Part shown: positions 36,208 through 46,669 of the stretch, in pieces
How the letters are laid out: each line of letters starts with the position of its first letter
Position numbering within the stretch: the stretch's first letter is position 1
Assembly: GCA_949825065.1 (NCBI GenBank)
Contig: OX463863.1
Coordinates: 22,127,933-22,191,932 of the forward strand
Length of the DNA: 64,000 bases
Source of the DNA: Odontocerum albicorne
Lineage: Eukaryota; Arthropoda; Insecta; Trichoptera; Odontoceridae
Reading direction: 5' to 3'
Translations under genes and position numbers: made by a program
Notes under the pieces: model-generated
Databases searched by the model: none
Told to the model about the DNA's origin: nothing
Seen by the model: the letters and a program-made list of their open reading frames with translations, nothing else

Positions 36208-36289
36208 AACTACGATAATTAATTTCCCGGGACGAAGACCATAGAGGAAAAAATCCGTGTCAAATTAAGCACTGTCTTCTCTCTCTTTT

Positions 36290-36500
36290 TTATTAATGGC
36301 CGTGAACAAATTAAGCACTGCTTTATTATTGACAGTTACACTCCATAGACGAAAATTGTCGCTCTCTAGCACAGATTCTCTCTCTCTCTCTCTTTGAATA
36401 ATGGCCGTGAACTCCTATATATGGAGGAGTATACTAGCACAGATTCTCTCTCTCTTTGAATAATGGCCGTGAACTATATATGAAGGAGTATACGCCATAG
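36290..36500 (-). repeat. 'AATAATGGCCGTGAAC' tandem units with (CT)n
   Basis: Two to three imperfect units of about 65 bp containing TTTGAATAATGGCCGTGAAC, a TATATATGGAGGAGTATAC-type segment and CTCTCTCT runs. This is the reverse orientation of the units at 21065, 22575 and 54400. The paralogous place in copy 2 (62480-62600) has far fewer units. Confidence 0.65.
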
Positions 36501-36585
36501 CACAGATTGCATTAATAGAAGGAACAGTAGAAGATTACTAACATAAATAATTAATTTTACCCAGAGAGTACCAGATTAAATGTTT

Positions 36586-38374
36586 CTGTCGAGGACACTC
36601 GCTAGCCTTGCTTACTCCCCGACCAACCAAAACAAGGTGCTACTTAGCACGTCGTCCGAAATTGGTCGTATCCTTGACAGACTTAAAACACGAAAAGCAC
36701 CCGGTCCCGACAATATACACAATAGCCTTCTTAAACAGTTACCACTCAAAGCGAGGATTTTTCTTACTAAAATAATAAATGCCTCACTCCTTAATACTAA
36801 AATAATAAATGCCTCACTATTTTCCGAGAATTTCCGAATATTGTTCCTATCCACAAGCCAAATAAACCTACCAAAAATCCAACTAGCTACAGGCCCATCA
36901 GCCTTCTTCCAGTTCTTGGTAAAATCCTTGAGAGAGTGGTTGCCTCAAAGTTAGTGTTTCATCACGAATCTAATAAAACATTCCCTCATGAGCAATTTGG
37001 ATTTAGGACAAGACACAACACGGTCCAGCAACTTACCCTTGTCGTGGAAGACGTGTCAATGGGCTTCAATAGGGACAGAAGTACTGGCATTGTACTGCTG
37101 GACCTTGAGAAGGGCTTCGATACCGTCTGGCACGATGGCCTTCTCCACAAACTTCTCCTTACTGGCACTCCACTCTATCTTGTGAAACTACTTCAATCCT
37201 ACATTTCCAATAGAAGTTTCACAGTCACCACTCATCATTCTACGTCATCCGCCAGGCCCATCCCTATGGGTGTCCCCCAAGGCAGTATACTTGGACCATG
37301 TCTATATAACATTTACACACACGACATTCCTACTCCCCCAACATGTAAGCTCGCACTCTTTGCTGACGATGCGGCATGCTACGCATCGTCACTCAAGGTG
37401 GATCGAGATGGTCGCCGTCTTCAGATTGCTCTTGAGATATACTACCAGGACTGGAGGCTCAAAATCAATGACGCCAAAACTGAAGCCACCATGTTCTCCC
37501 GAAAAATTAAGGAATGATTGCCGTCGATGCCCTTATTCATCGGTGGTTGCCTGGTTGAGTGGCAGGACGTGGTTAAATACCTTGACCGGCGACTGACGTG
37601 GAAAACCCATTTGAATACCATCAGACAGAAAGGTCACAAGGAGATAGGGTCTATCAGTTCGATATTTCATCGACGTAGCTTCCTTTTACCCAAAAATAAG
37701 CTCCTCTTCTATAAAACCCTTATTCGTCCTATCTTGACCTATGCAGCACCCCTTTAGGATTGTGTGAGCAACAAGAATCACCTGAAACTCCAGAGAGTGC
37801 AGAACAAGGCATTCAAGATATCTTTTAACACCCATCCCAGAACAAACCTTACCCGACTTCACGCCGAACAGCGAGAAGAAACCCTACAACACCACATCCT
37901 CGCTTGGACCGTGAAGTTCTATAAAAGCCGACAAAACCACAGCAATCCCTTAGTCGCTGCCCTCGGGGCTTATAGAGAGTAAATCCGACCTACCCTTCCG
38001 TTATGAGCACAAGCTCCCGAAGCATTATCTGTTGCCTGACTAGTCCACCTACAGTATTAGCTGGGACGACCAAGGTCTGAGTGAATGTGATGGAATACAA
38101 GTAGCCTGAACGAGTGGACTTGTTTTTGCTAAATAATTAGTGTAAGAATTGTTATCTAGTTATAAGTAGTATGTAGGTGTTGATTATTTCTAAGATCTCA
38201 TATATTAATATTGAATAAATAAAATAAAATGATATGTAGGAAAATAAGATGAAGTAAGTGCATAAATGATAACATATAATTAAGATTAGTTAAGTTATAA
38301 ATGTGTATATAGGTATAGCCTTGACAAATGTTTGTACAATAATTTACTTTGTTAAATAAAAAAAATAAAAAGAA
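36586..38374 (+). mobile_element. Jockey-type non-LTR retrotransposon, 5'-truncated, 1789 bp
   Basis: Flanked by a 9-bp target duplication TAAATGTTT (36577-36585 and 38375-38383). It ends in an A-rich tail (AAATAAAAAAAATAAAAAG) as expected after target-primed reverse transcription. The intact target is visible at 62636-62650 (GATTAAATGTTTGTAAGT). It holds the C-terminal two-thirds of the reverse transcriptase ORF (separate entry). Confidence 0.9.
36590..37982 (+). pseudogene. Jockey-type reverse transcriptase, broken
   Basis: RT motifs appear in the expected order: RKAPGPDNIHNSLLKQLP, then after a frameshift near 36940 ASKLVFHHESN and EQFGFRTRHNTVQQL. Next come motif A (LLDLEKGFDTVWHDGLLHKL), motif B (GVPQGSILGPCLYNIY) and motif C (LALFADDAACYA), followed by the thumb and C-terminus (LTWKTHLNTIRQKG, LTYAAPL, LQRVQNKAFKISF). 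In-frame stops at 37515 (TGA) and 37755 (TAG) interrupt it. The apurinic endonuclease and ORF1 are missing (5' truncation). Not functional. Confidence 0.9.
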
Positions 38375-38383
38375 TAAATGTTT

Positions 38384-39500
38384 GTAAGTAAAAATTAAAT
38401 TAAAAAGTTGCACTGAAAACAAATATTAAAATAGAAGTTTTATGTTTTAATAATGGTTTATGACATGAGGCATTGTTGAGGTACATAAAATACCAAAACC
38501 CATAATTCACAAGTATTTGGTGCAATTATTTAGACGTTATTATCATCATTATTTTATTACTTATTCCTTTTATAATAATCAAAATTATTTCGTAATTTTT
38601 TTTTTATGGAGACCAATTACCACTAATCTCTGGAAGGCCAAGTACCACTGATTTTGACACGACGGATCGCTGATATACTAAAAATATTGAAAACCATCAA
38701 TCACAAATATTTTGTGTAATTTCACATTAAAATTTGAAATAACTTCCGGAGAGACCAATATTTTTAAAATGCAAGGTGTGATGTAATTAAATGTATAAAA
38801 CTATCCATGTTCATGCCATCACAAGATGTACGGAGCAAGTGGAAAACAAATATGGAAGCTGAATGAAATGAAGACCTGATCTCTCTGTCAACCACAATAC
38901 TGTAACATTGTACCATGGCTATTCGCCCGCAAGTCAATAAGTGACAAAGCCACTGAACCATAAATCAGTCATTTAATTAAATAAAAGTTATTTATAAGAA
39001 CATTCCTGATATTTAATGTTACATTTAAACAAATCATTCCGGTGTGGTTTTATTAAGTTTTTTTTTCTTCCTTAATTGCTTGCAAAATTTTCAGCAAAAA
39101 AGCACATTCTAGACATGGATTCTTTAAAAGTATCAAAGCTTAAAGATTATATAGTAAAAAAATGCCAATAATTCACACTGTTTTATTAATAATAAAAATA
39201 ATATTAATCCAGCCGCTATGCACAATAGCGCAACATAACACAGGCTATTCATTTTGAAAAATCATACAAAAATAGTGCAACAACAAAACATAACTCCTGA
39301 AAAATGATTTCAAAAGTTATGAAAAATACGAAAGTGATAAAATAAAAAAAATTGTTTTAAACTCCCTCTTTTTTGAAAAATGAATTTCTTGATAACTTTA
39401 ATTAAAAAATACAATTCTACAATGGAGTTTGAGTGTTTCTCGACACTATAAGATATTAAATAACCTTTTTCTAAGAATGCTCTTATTTTTAAATGGTCTA
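38384..39500 (-). repeat. 3' flank of ZNF E, duplicated at 62640-63750
   Basis: Noncoding; nearly identical to 62640-63750 and related to 51920-52440. Contains a minus-strand poly(A) signal candidate at 39182-39187 (AATAAA on the minus strand). Confidence 0.7.
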
Positions 39501-40202
39501 TTCAACTTCTATTGTTTGAGACTGCTTTACACACTGCCCACAGCTTCTTTCTACTTTGAATCCTTTCATGACATTTTTTAGTACAATATCCACAGGTGCA
39601 GGTCTTCTCTCCACCATGAATCCTTTCATGATAATATATAGCTTTTTATGAAATTCTTGTCACATTGCCCACAGCTGTAGAGTTTCTCTCCACTATGAAC
39701 TCTAATATGTTTCAAATAATATATTCTTAACCATTTCTTCACACAATTTCCACAGCTGTAGGGGTTCTTTCTAGTATGAACACTTGAATGGCATATTAAG
39801 TAAAAAAAATAATGTTTTCGCACAATTCATACATTTGTAGGGCTTCTTCTTCACTATGAATCCTCAGACGGCGTATTAAATTAGCATTATCAGATAATGT
39901 CTTCACACAATGTTTACAGCTGCAGGGCTTCTCTCAAATGTGAATACTTTCATGAGATTTTAATTGCTCTTTTCATGAGAATGACTTGTCTCCACAATAA
40001 TTATTTTTATTTTTTAAACTCAATTTTCGTGTAAATAATTTTTTACACTTTTTCAAGCAGTCAGGATTTTCTCCACGGGTCATTCTTAATTTGCTGTTTA
40101 AATTAGAACTGTGTGAGAACATGTTTCCACAATGTTCAAAGCCATGAGAACCATTTTCACTGCTTTTCTTTTCACTATATTGGTTGCTCATATCACCTGA
40201 AT
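39500..40202 (-). pseudogene. ZNF E exon 3, degenerate fingers
   Basis: The acceptor TTTTTAG is retained and the frame opens N-S-G-D-M-S-N-Q-Y as in the other copies. The fingers are badly eroded (FEHCGNMFSHSSNLNSKLRM, DCLKKCKKLFTRK) and a stop follows at 39973. Further on, isolated finger pieces persist (KKWLRIYYLKHIRVHSGEK, LYSCGQCDKNFIKSYIL) among stops, including the family's shared TGA (CACATTTGAGAGAAG). There is no exon 1 for this copy. Non-functional as a finger protein. Confidence 0.8.
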
Positions 40203-40525
40203 CTAAAAATATATGAAAATTAAGAAAAAATCTCTGAATTATATATTTTTTTAAATAATGAAGGGCTGAAAAGATAGATCTTAGTTCTTTTGTAATAAAG
40301 CATTTATCAAATTTGAGTTATTTGATTCATACAACAATGAACTTGTATTGAATTGTTAACTAAGAAAAAAATTGACAGAGTTAAGATAAAAATATTTTAA
40401 CTTTATTGTTTGCGCTAAGGCTTAACTTGAAATCCTATTTTAAACCAAATTAAAAAATTATGTTCTTCAGAATTTAATGAATAAGCGAAAACTCTTCAGA
40501 AAACAATTCAAATATTTATACTCAC

Positions 40526-40767
40526 TCGTTATTGCATGCCTGTCACAAACGTCTCTGTGTTACTGTCCCAAGCGCATTCCTTTTTTATATCCGCTTCCTG
40601 TATGTCCATAGCAAAATCAGGTAATGCTGGCGCAGTATCCTCTTCTACATTTTCTTCTTTTATGACAAAATCTGAACAAACTTCCAAATCATAGGATTGC
40701 CTTTGTGAACTCATTACAGAGGTCATAGCTTTATTGGATGTATCATTAAATGACTGGGCCTTACAAT
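40526..40767 (-). pseudogene. ZNF E exon 2, frameshifted
   Basis: Matches exon 2 of the other copies (SSQRQSYDLEV, VIKEENVEEDTAPALP, EADIKKECAWDSNTE). An in-frame 6-bp loss and then a net 7-bp loss near the end shift the frame to a TAA before the donor. Acceptor (TTTCCTAG) and donor (A|GTGAGT) are intact, so it could still be spliced into transcripts reading through from gene D. Confidence 0.8.
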
Positions 40768-41070
40768 CTAGGAAAAAACATATAAATTCAAATAAATTAT
40801 ATACTTATATATTATACATAAAATGAAACTATTTTCTTCAACTTGAACTCCGTTAATAAGTCTGATCTGATAATAAGGCCAGCACAGCACTCATAGAGGT
40901 ATCTTATCTTAATATGGAAGGTCTTTGCAGCTAGTATGATGTGACTCAAGAAGATTGATTGGCAGAATGCTCAAAAATCGATGGTACAGTTATTATCTGT
41001 AATAGTTTCAAGTTAGGGGCAGAAAAAAAATACGATCAAGGTTTTGGTTCTCATCAGCACAAACACCTTA

Positions 41071-41138
41071 TATTTTATGTTCTGCATTTTATGTTCTGTT
41101 ATATTGATACATTTTATGTTCTGTTATATTGATAATGT
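41071..41138 (-). repeat. Junction of ZNF D exon 3 with ZNF E intron 1, with short tandem filler
   Basis: On the minus strand the last D finger (SCGQYGKD) passes into about 2.5 copies of a ~24-bp unit (TATCAATATAACAGAACATA-like) and then directly into sequence homologous to intron 1 of A and B (…AAGGTGTTTGTGCTGATGAG). Everything that should lie between (the end of D, its 3' region, E's upstream region and E exon 1) is absent. Confidence 0.75.
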
Positions 41139-42224
41139 CTTTACCATATTGTCCACAGCTGTAAGGCTTCTCTCCACTATGACTCCTTTCATGAGATTTC
41201 AAATCACCTTTTCGAAAGAATGTCTTAGCACACTGTCCACAGCTGTAAGGCTTTTCTCCACTATGAATCCATTCATGATACTTTAAATAACGTTTTTGTG
41301 AGAATGTCTTATCACATTGTCCACATCTGTAAGGCTTCTCTCCACTATGATTCCTTTCATGAGATTTCAAATCACCTTTTCGAGAGAATGTCTTAGCACA
41401 CTGTCCACAGCTATAAGGCTTTTCTCCACTATGAATCCATTCATGATACTTTATATAACGTTTTTGTGAGAATGTCTTATCACATTGTCCACAGCTGTAA
41501 GGCTTCTCTCCACTATGACTCCTTTCATGAGATTTCAAATGACATTTTTTAAAGAATTTCTTATCACACTGTCCACAGCTGTAAGGCTTCTCTCCACTAT
41601 GACTCCTTTCATGAGATTTCAAATCATATTTTTCAGAGAATTTCTTATCACATTGTCCACAACTGTAAGGCTTCTCACCACTATGACTCTTTTCATGAGA
41701 CTTTAAATGACCTGTTCGTAAAAATATCTTATCACATTGTCCACAGCTATAAGGCTTCTCTCCAATATGAATTCTTTCATGAAACTTCAAATAACAATTA
41801 AGTGAGAATTTCTTATCACACTGTCCACAGCTGTAAGGCTTCTCTCCACTATGACTCCTTTCATGAGATTTTAAATTACATTTTTGAGAGAATGTTTTAT
41901 CACATTGTCCACAGCTGTAAGGCTTTTCTCCACTATGAATCCATTCATGATACTTTATATAACGTTTTTGTGAGAATGTCTTATCACATTGTCCACAGCT
42001 GTAAGGCTTCTCTCCACTATGACTCCTTTCATGAGATTTCAAATGACATTTTTTAGAGAATGTCTTACCACATTGTCTACAGCTGTAAGGCTTCTCTCCA
42101 CTATGAATCCTTTCATGATCTCTTAATTTATCATTATGTGAAAATGTCTGTGAACAATTTCCACAACCATAGGAATTCTCTCCAGGTGGATTATTTTTAT
42201 AAATGTTGCTCATATCACATGAAT
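41089..42224 (-). CDS. ZNF D, coding exon 3: 12 C2H2 fingers, 3'-truncated
   Basis: The exon follows a TTTTTAG acceptor on the minus strand and opens N-S-C-D-M-S-N-I-Y. Twelve complete C2H2 fingers follow on the same scaffold (YSCGQCDKTFSQK..., HSGEKP). A thirteenth begins YSCGQYGKDIINI and runs into foreign sequence, ending at 41089. Fingers 9-10 and 11-12 are a two-finger (168-bp) repeat; RY(I/L)KYHEW helices recur three times. The spliced protein with exons at 48571 and 46669 is 523 aa. It shows family features of a nuclear DNA-binding protein; it has lost its own 3' UTR. Confidence 0.85.
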
Positions 42225-42625
42225 CTAAAAATATATGAAAATTTAGAAAAAATCTCTGAATTATATATTTTTTTAAATATTGAAGGGTTAAAAATATAGA
42301 TCGTAGTTCTTTTTCTTATAAAGCATTTCTCAAATTTGAGTTCTTTGATTCATACAACAATTCACTTGTATTGAATTGTTCACTAAGAAAAAAATTTACA
42401 GAGTTAAGATAAAAATATTTTAACTTTATTATTTGTGCTAAGGCTTAACTTGAATCCTATTTCCACCAAATAAAAATATATGTTTTGTAATTTATTTTTA
42501 ACAAACACTGTTTATTCCACTTTTTTATGACGGTATAACCCTACCGGTTTCAAGGCTTTCACCTCATCTTCAGGGGAGCGCAAACAAGACTAAATGCTGT
42601 TCGGACTGGTACCGATATAGACACT

Positions 42626-44139
42626 TCAACGGTTGGAGGCGGGAGGGGTGAGGGGAAGGCTAGGTATTATTTCGGCCAAGAGCGGGGAGATTTTGGGGAA
42701 ATAACTATTCAACAGATGCTCTGATCTGTATATTGACTTAGAAATTTCTAGGGCCTCCAATCTGTCCAATCTATTTCCGTTGTCGCTAATATGTAAGAAT
42801 TTGGCATCATTGATAGAAAAAGTATGATTCTCACGGTGACAATGATTAGCCATTTCAGAATAAATTAGAGGATTTGTTAAGGCAGATTGGTGTTCACGAA
42901 ATCTCTTTTCAAAAGATCTTCCTGTCTTTCCTATATAGAAATTATCACAGTCAGCACATAAAAGTTTATACACACCGCTGTTGTTAAGTATTCCATTTTT
43001 GCCTTTCCCATTAAATAAGAGTTTCCGGAGATTGAAGTTAGTGTAAAAAGCTGGCTTTATGTGACTTGGAATATTTTTGGTTATTTCATTTGATATATTT
43101 TTTATAAATAGGACTTTGCTCCATTTATAGGTATGCTTATAGGTGTCGTTAAATATATAATCTTTTATGAGTTTCTTTTTTGTTTTGTTTTTTAAAAGTG
43201 AATCAATGAGGCTTCCAGGATAGCCATTATTTGTAGCAATTTTTTTGATGGTTATTAATTCCTTTTTAAAATTGTCGTCGGTTAATGGGACACTGAGCAA
43301 TCTATGAAGCATACAGTTAAAGGCGGCGAATTTATGATTATTAGGATGGTTAGAAGTTGCTGGAATTATGGAGTCTGAATAAGTATTTTTCCTATATATA
43401 TCAAAGTCAAATGTGCCTTTTTTCCGAGATAATGTTAGGTCCAAGAAATTTAATTTTCCGTCCTGTTCTGTTTCTAATGTAAATTTTATAAAACTTTCTA
43501 TTGAATTTAAATATTTAAGAAAATGGTGTAATTGTCTATCGGTACCCGTCCAAACACAAAGAATGTCATCTGCATACCTAAACCAGCACAGAACATTTTT
43601 GGTTAGCTTAAAATTACTCCTAAAGATACATTTTTCAAAATAGTTCATAAATATTTCACTGAGAAGTGGAGACAACGGTGAGCCAATAGCTAAACCATTC
43701 GGTTGTTTATATATTTTATTGTTGAAGTTAAAATAATTTTGTTTGATGCATAAGTCCATTAGTGAAATCAATTCTGAATTTTTAACAAGGTCCTTTTGTC
43801 ATTTATGATATTTTTTGCGAGCTCTAAGGATCTCCAACCTGGTATGCTTGGATATAGGTTAGTGACATCAAAGGATACCAGTTTTGCATTATGAGGCATT
43901 TCTATGTTATTTAATTTATCAATTAATTCCAATGAGTTTTTGATTGAGTATTCAGCTTTAAATTGGGTTAGATTATAAAACTGTTCTTTGACAAACTTAC
44001 ATATTTTATAGGTTGGTGCCTGGTTATATGAGACTACAGGTCTTATAGGTATATTGTTTTTGTGTAATTTGGCTAAGCCATATAATTGCGGTATTTGTGG
44101 ATTCATTATACACAAATTCTTTTTAAAATTTTGGTTCAT
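42626..44139 (-). pseudogene. Penelope-like RT/GIY-YIG ORF, inverted partial copy
   Basis: Minus-strand duplicate of the right-hand ORF, in two frames: 44139-43768 (from MNQNFKKNLCIMNPQIPQL) and 43771-42626 (381 codons). The encoded peptides are identical to those at 44642-45012 and 45009-46154, including the same frameshift. It lacks the N-terminal region, so it cannot encode a full protein. As it lies in the sense orientation of gene D, it would be part of the D pre-mRNA. Confidence 0.9.
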
Positions 44140-44194
44140 GATGGAGCTACAGTTTTTAAGGACGGATTTACTTTAGTCTGCAGAGAATTTAAAG

Positions 44195-45012
44195 TGTTTA
44201 ACCTATCGAACCATAAATTTAGGGATGAAGAACTGGACCTTTTGTCAAAAGGGCTCAAATATTCCCTAATTCAAAAAAATGTTCCCAACCAAATAGAGCA
44301 GCTCGCTGTGGACGCTGTTGCACTACTTCGTAATGAGGACAAAAATGTGCAATACAAGTGTGCAGCCGACATCAAGAAATCCATCGCCATGTGTCAAGTG
44401 AATAACATCGCCCGGAAGGAACTAGCCACGGCCATGAACATCAAAAAGACTTTGAAAGATAATAATTTAACATTAACCAAGGCAGACAAAGGTGAATCAA
44501 TAGTTATATTTCATAGAAAGGATTATGAAGAAAAAGTCCTAGAATTTCTTAATAACAATAAATTTCAAGTAATAAAAACCAGCCCTTTAAATTCTCTGCA
44601 GACTAAAGTAAAATCCGTCCTTAAAAACTGTAGCTCCATCATGAACCAAAATTTTAAAAAGAATTTGTGTATAATGAATCCACAAATACCGCAATTATAT
44701 GGCTTAGCCAAATTACACAAAAACAATATACCTATAAGACCTGTAGTCTCATATAACCAGGCACCAACCTATAAAATATGTAAGTTTGTCAAAGAACAGT
44801 TTTATAATCTAACCCAATTTAAAGCTGAATACTCAATCAAAAACTCATTGGAATTAATTGATAAATTAAATAACATAGAAATGCCTCATAATGCAAAACT
44901 GGTATCCTTTGATGTCACTAACCTATATCCAAGCATACCAGGTTGGAGATCCTTAGAGCTCGCAAAAAATATCATAAATGACAAAAGGACCTTGTTAAAA
45001 ATTCAGAATTGA
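44195..45012 (+). pseudogene. Penelope-like protein, N-terminal part and RT motifs 1-3
   Basis: The open frame enters from the inverted arm (no native start codon) at FNLSNHKFRDEELDLLSKGL. It runs through LTLTKADKGESIVIFHRKDY, PQLYGLAKLHKN, IRPVVSYNQAPTYKICKF and motif A (LVSFDVTNLYPSIP), stopping at TGA (45010-45012). The remaining RT motifs continue in another frame from 45009, so a one-base frameshift lies near 45000. Penelope-like proteins combine a telomerase-related RT with a GIY-YIG endonuclease and retrotranspose at nicked DNA. Because the same frameshift is in both arms, it predates this insertion, or the arms have been homogenised. Confidence 0.85.
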
Positions 45013-46154
45013 TTTCACTAATGGACTTATGCATCAAACAAAATTATTTTAACTTCAACAATAAAATATATAAACAACCGAATGGTTTAGCTATTGGCTC
45101 ACCGTTGTCTCCACTTCTCAGTGAAATATTTATGAACTATTTTGAAAAATGTATCTTTAGGAGTAATTTTAAGCTAACCAAAAATGTTCTGTGCTGGTTT
45201 AGGTATGCAGATGACATTCTTTGTGTTTGGACGGGTACCGATAGACAATTACACCATTTTCTTAAATATTTAAATTCAATAGAAAGTTTTATAAAATTTA
45301 CATTAGAAACAGAACAGGACGGAAAATTAAATTTCTTGGACCTAACATTATCTCGGAAAAAAGGCACATTTGACTTTGATATATATAGGAAAAATACTTA
45401 TTCAGACTCCATAATTCCAGCAACTTCTAACCATCCTAATAATCATAAATTCGCCGCCTTTAACTGTATGCTTCATAGATTGCTCAGTGTCCCATTAACC
45501 GACGACAATTTTAAAAAGGAATTAATAACCATCAAAAAAATTGCTACAAATAATGGCTATCCTGGAAGCCTCATTGATTCACTTTTAAAAAACAAAACAA
45601 AAAAGAAACTCATAAAAGATTATATATTTAACGACACCTATAAGCATACCTATAAATGGAGCAAAGTCCTATTTATAAAAAATATATCAAATGAAATAAC
45701 CAAAAATATTCCAAGTCACATAAAGCCAGCTTTTTACACTAACTTCAATCTCCGGAAACTCTTATTTAATGGGAAAGGCAAAAATGGAATACTTAACAAC
45801 AGCGGTGTGTATAAACTTTTATGTGCTGACTGTGATAATTTCTATATAGGAAAGACAGGAAGATCTTTTGAAAAGAGATTTCGTGAACACCAATCTGCCT
45901 TAACAAATCCTCTAATTTATTCTGAAATGGCTAATCATTGTCACCGTGAGAATCATACTTTTTCTATCAATGATGCCAAATTCTTACATATTAGCGACAA
46001 CGGAAATAGATTGGACAGATTGGAGGCCCTAGAAATTTCTAAGTCAATATACAGATCAGAGCATCTGTTGAATAGTTATTTCCCCAAAATCTCCCCGCTC
46101 TTGGCCGAAATAATACCTAGCCTTCCCCTCACCCCTCCCGCCTCCAACCGTTGA
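45009..46154 (+). pseudogene. Penelope-like protein, RT motifs B-E and GIY-YIG domain
   Basis: 381 codons, entirely open. RT motif B (NGLAIGSPLSPLLSEIFM), catalytic YADD in CWFRYADDILCVW, then LNFLDLTLSRKKGTFDFDIY and NHPNNHKFAAFNCMLHRLL. The GIY-YIG endonuclease follows near residues 265-330 (SGVYKLLCADCDNFYIGKTG, RSFEKRFREHQSAL, ANHCHRENH), and the tail is LEALEISKSIYRSEHLLNSY. All expected catalytic residues are visible. Only the frameshift from the previous segment prevents a continuous protein, so relatives elsewhere in the genome may be active. Confidence 0.92.
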
Positions 46155-46414
46155 AGTGTCTATATCGGTACCAGTCCGAACAGCATTTAGTCTTGTTTGC
46201 GCTCCCCTGAAGATGAGGTGAAAGCCTTGAAACCGGTAGGGTTATACCGTCATAAAAAAGTGGAATAAACAGTGTTTGTTAAAAATAAATTACAATGTCT
46301 TTAAACCTCCACAACGTTAATGCCTTAACTATAAACAACATAAAATATATGTTGTTATGATTTCATGAGTTAGGTAAAACTTCCTCAGAATGCAATTAAA
46401 ATAATTATACTCAC

Positions 46415-46669
46415 TCGTTATTGCATGCGTGTCAGAAACATCAACAGTCTCTGTGTTACTGTCTCGAGAACATTCCTTTTTTATATCCGCTTCCTGTATG
46501 TCCATAGCAAAATCAGGTAATACTGGCGCAGTATCCTCTTCTACATTTTCTTCTTTTATGGGAAAATCTGAAAAAATTTCCAATTCCAAATCATAGGATT
46601 GCCCTTGTGAACTCATTACTGAGGTAATTTCTCTATTGAATGTATCATAAGATGGCTGGGCTTTAATAT
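46415..46669 (-). CDS. ZNF D, coding exon 2
   Basis: 255 bp, phase 1 at both ends, acceptor TTTTTTCATAG and donor A|GTGAGT intact. Encodes IKAQPSYDTFNREITSVMSS, then PIKEENVEEDTAPVLP and EADIKKECSRDSNTE. Both sumoylation-type motifs are present. The Penelope-like element lies in the intron that follows, expanding it to about 4.2 kb versus 0.2-0.33 kb in A, B and C. Confidence 0.85.

Larger units (their letters stand above)
33218..36209 (+). mobile_element. piggyBac-like transposon, 2992 bp, inactive
   Basis: TTAA at both ends (33218-33221 and 36206-36209) with matching termini TTAACACTTGCCGTACGGTG and, reversed, TTAACACTTCCCTTACTGTG (17 of 20). The paralogous near-empty site is at 62431-62450, which has TTTACTACG where TTAACTACG would be expected. 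The transposase (separate entry) is broken. The right end is duplicated in tandem: 35605-35905 and 35906-36207 are about 300-bp copies, each ending in a terminal repeat. Confidence 0.88.
42485..46341 (+). mobile_element. Penelope-like element with head-to-head inverted arms, in ZNF D intron 2
   Basis: 3857 bp bounded by the 12-bp direct repeat AAAATATATGTT (42473-42484 and 46342-46353). The left arm 42485-44194 is an inverted copy of the right arm 44585-46295; I see one single-base difference, near the inner end. Between them is a 390-bp unique spacer that encodes the N-terminal part of the right-hand ORF. Both 3' ends point outward and carry the hammerhead-like tail (42525-42580 on -, 46200-46255 on +). 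The right side has an extra 46-bp extension (46296-46341) that the left lacks, resembling the short terminal extension described for Penelope. Confidence 0.92.

Noticed and set aside
38198..38422. Minus-strand 74-codon frame across the Jockey 3' tail
   Set aside because: Composed of the A-rich tail and its flank; low complexity.
44086..44194. Native N-terminus of the Penelope-like ORF at the first ATG of the open frame
   Set aside because: These codons lie in the inverted arm and are antisense to RT-coding sequence; the real protein sequence begins at or after 44195.
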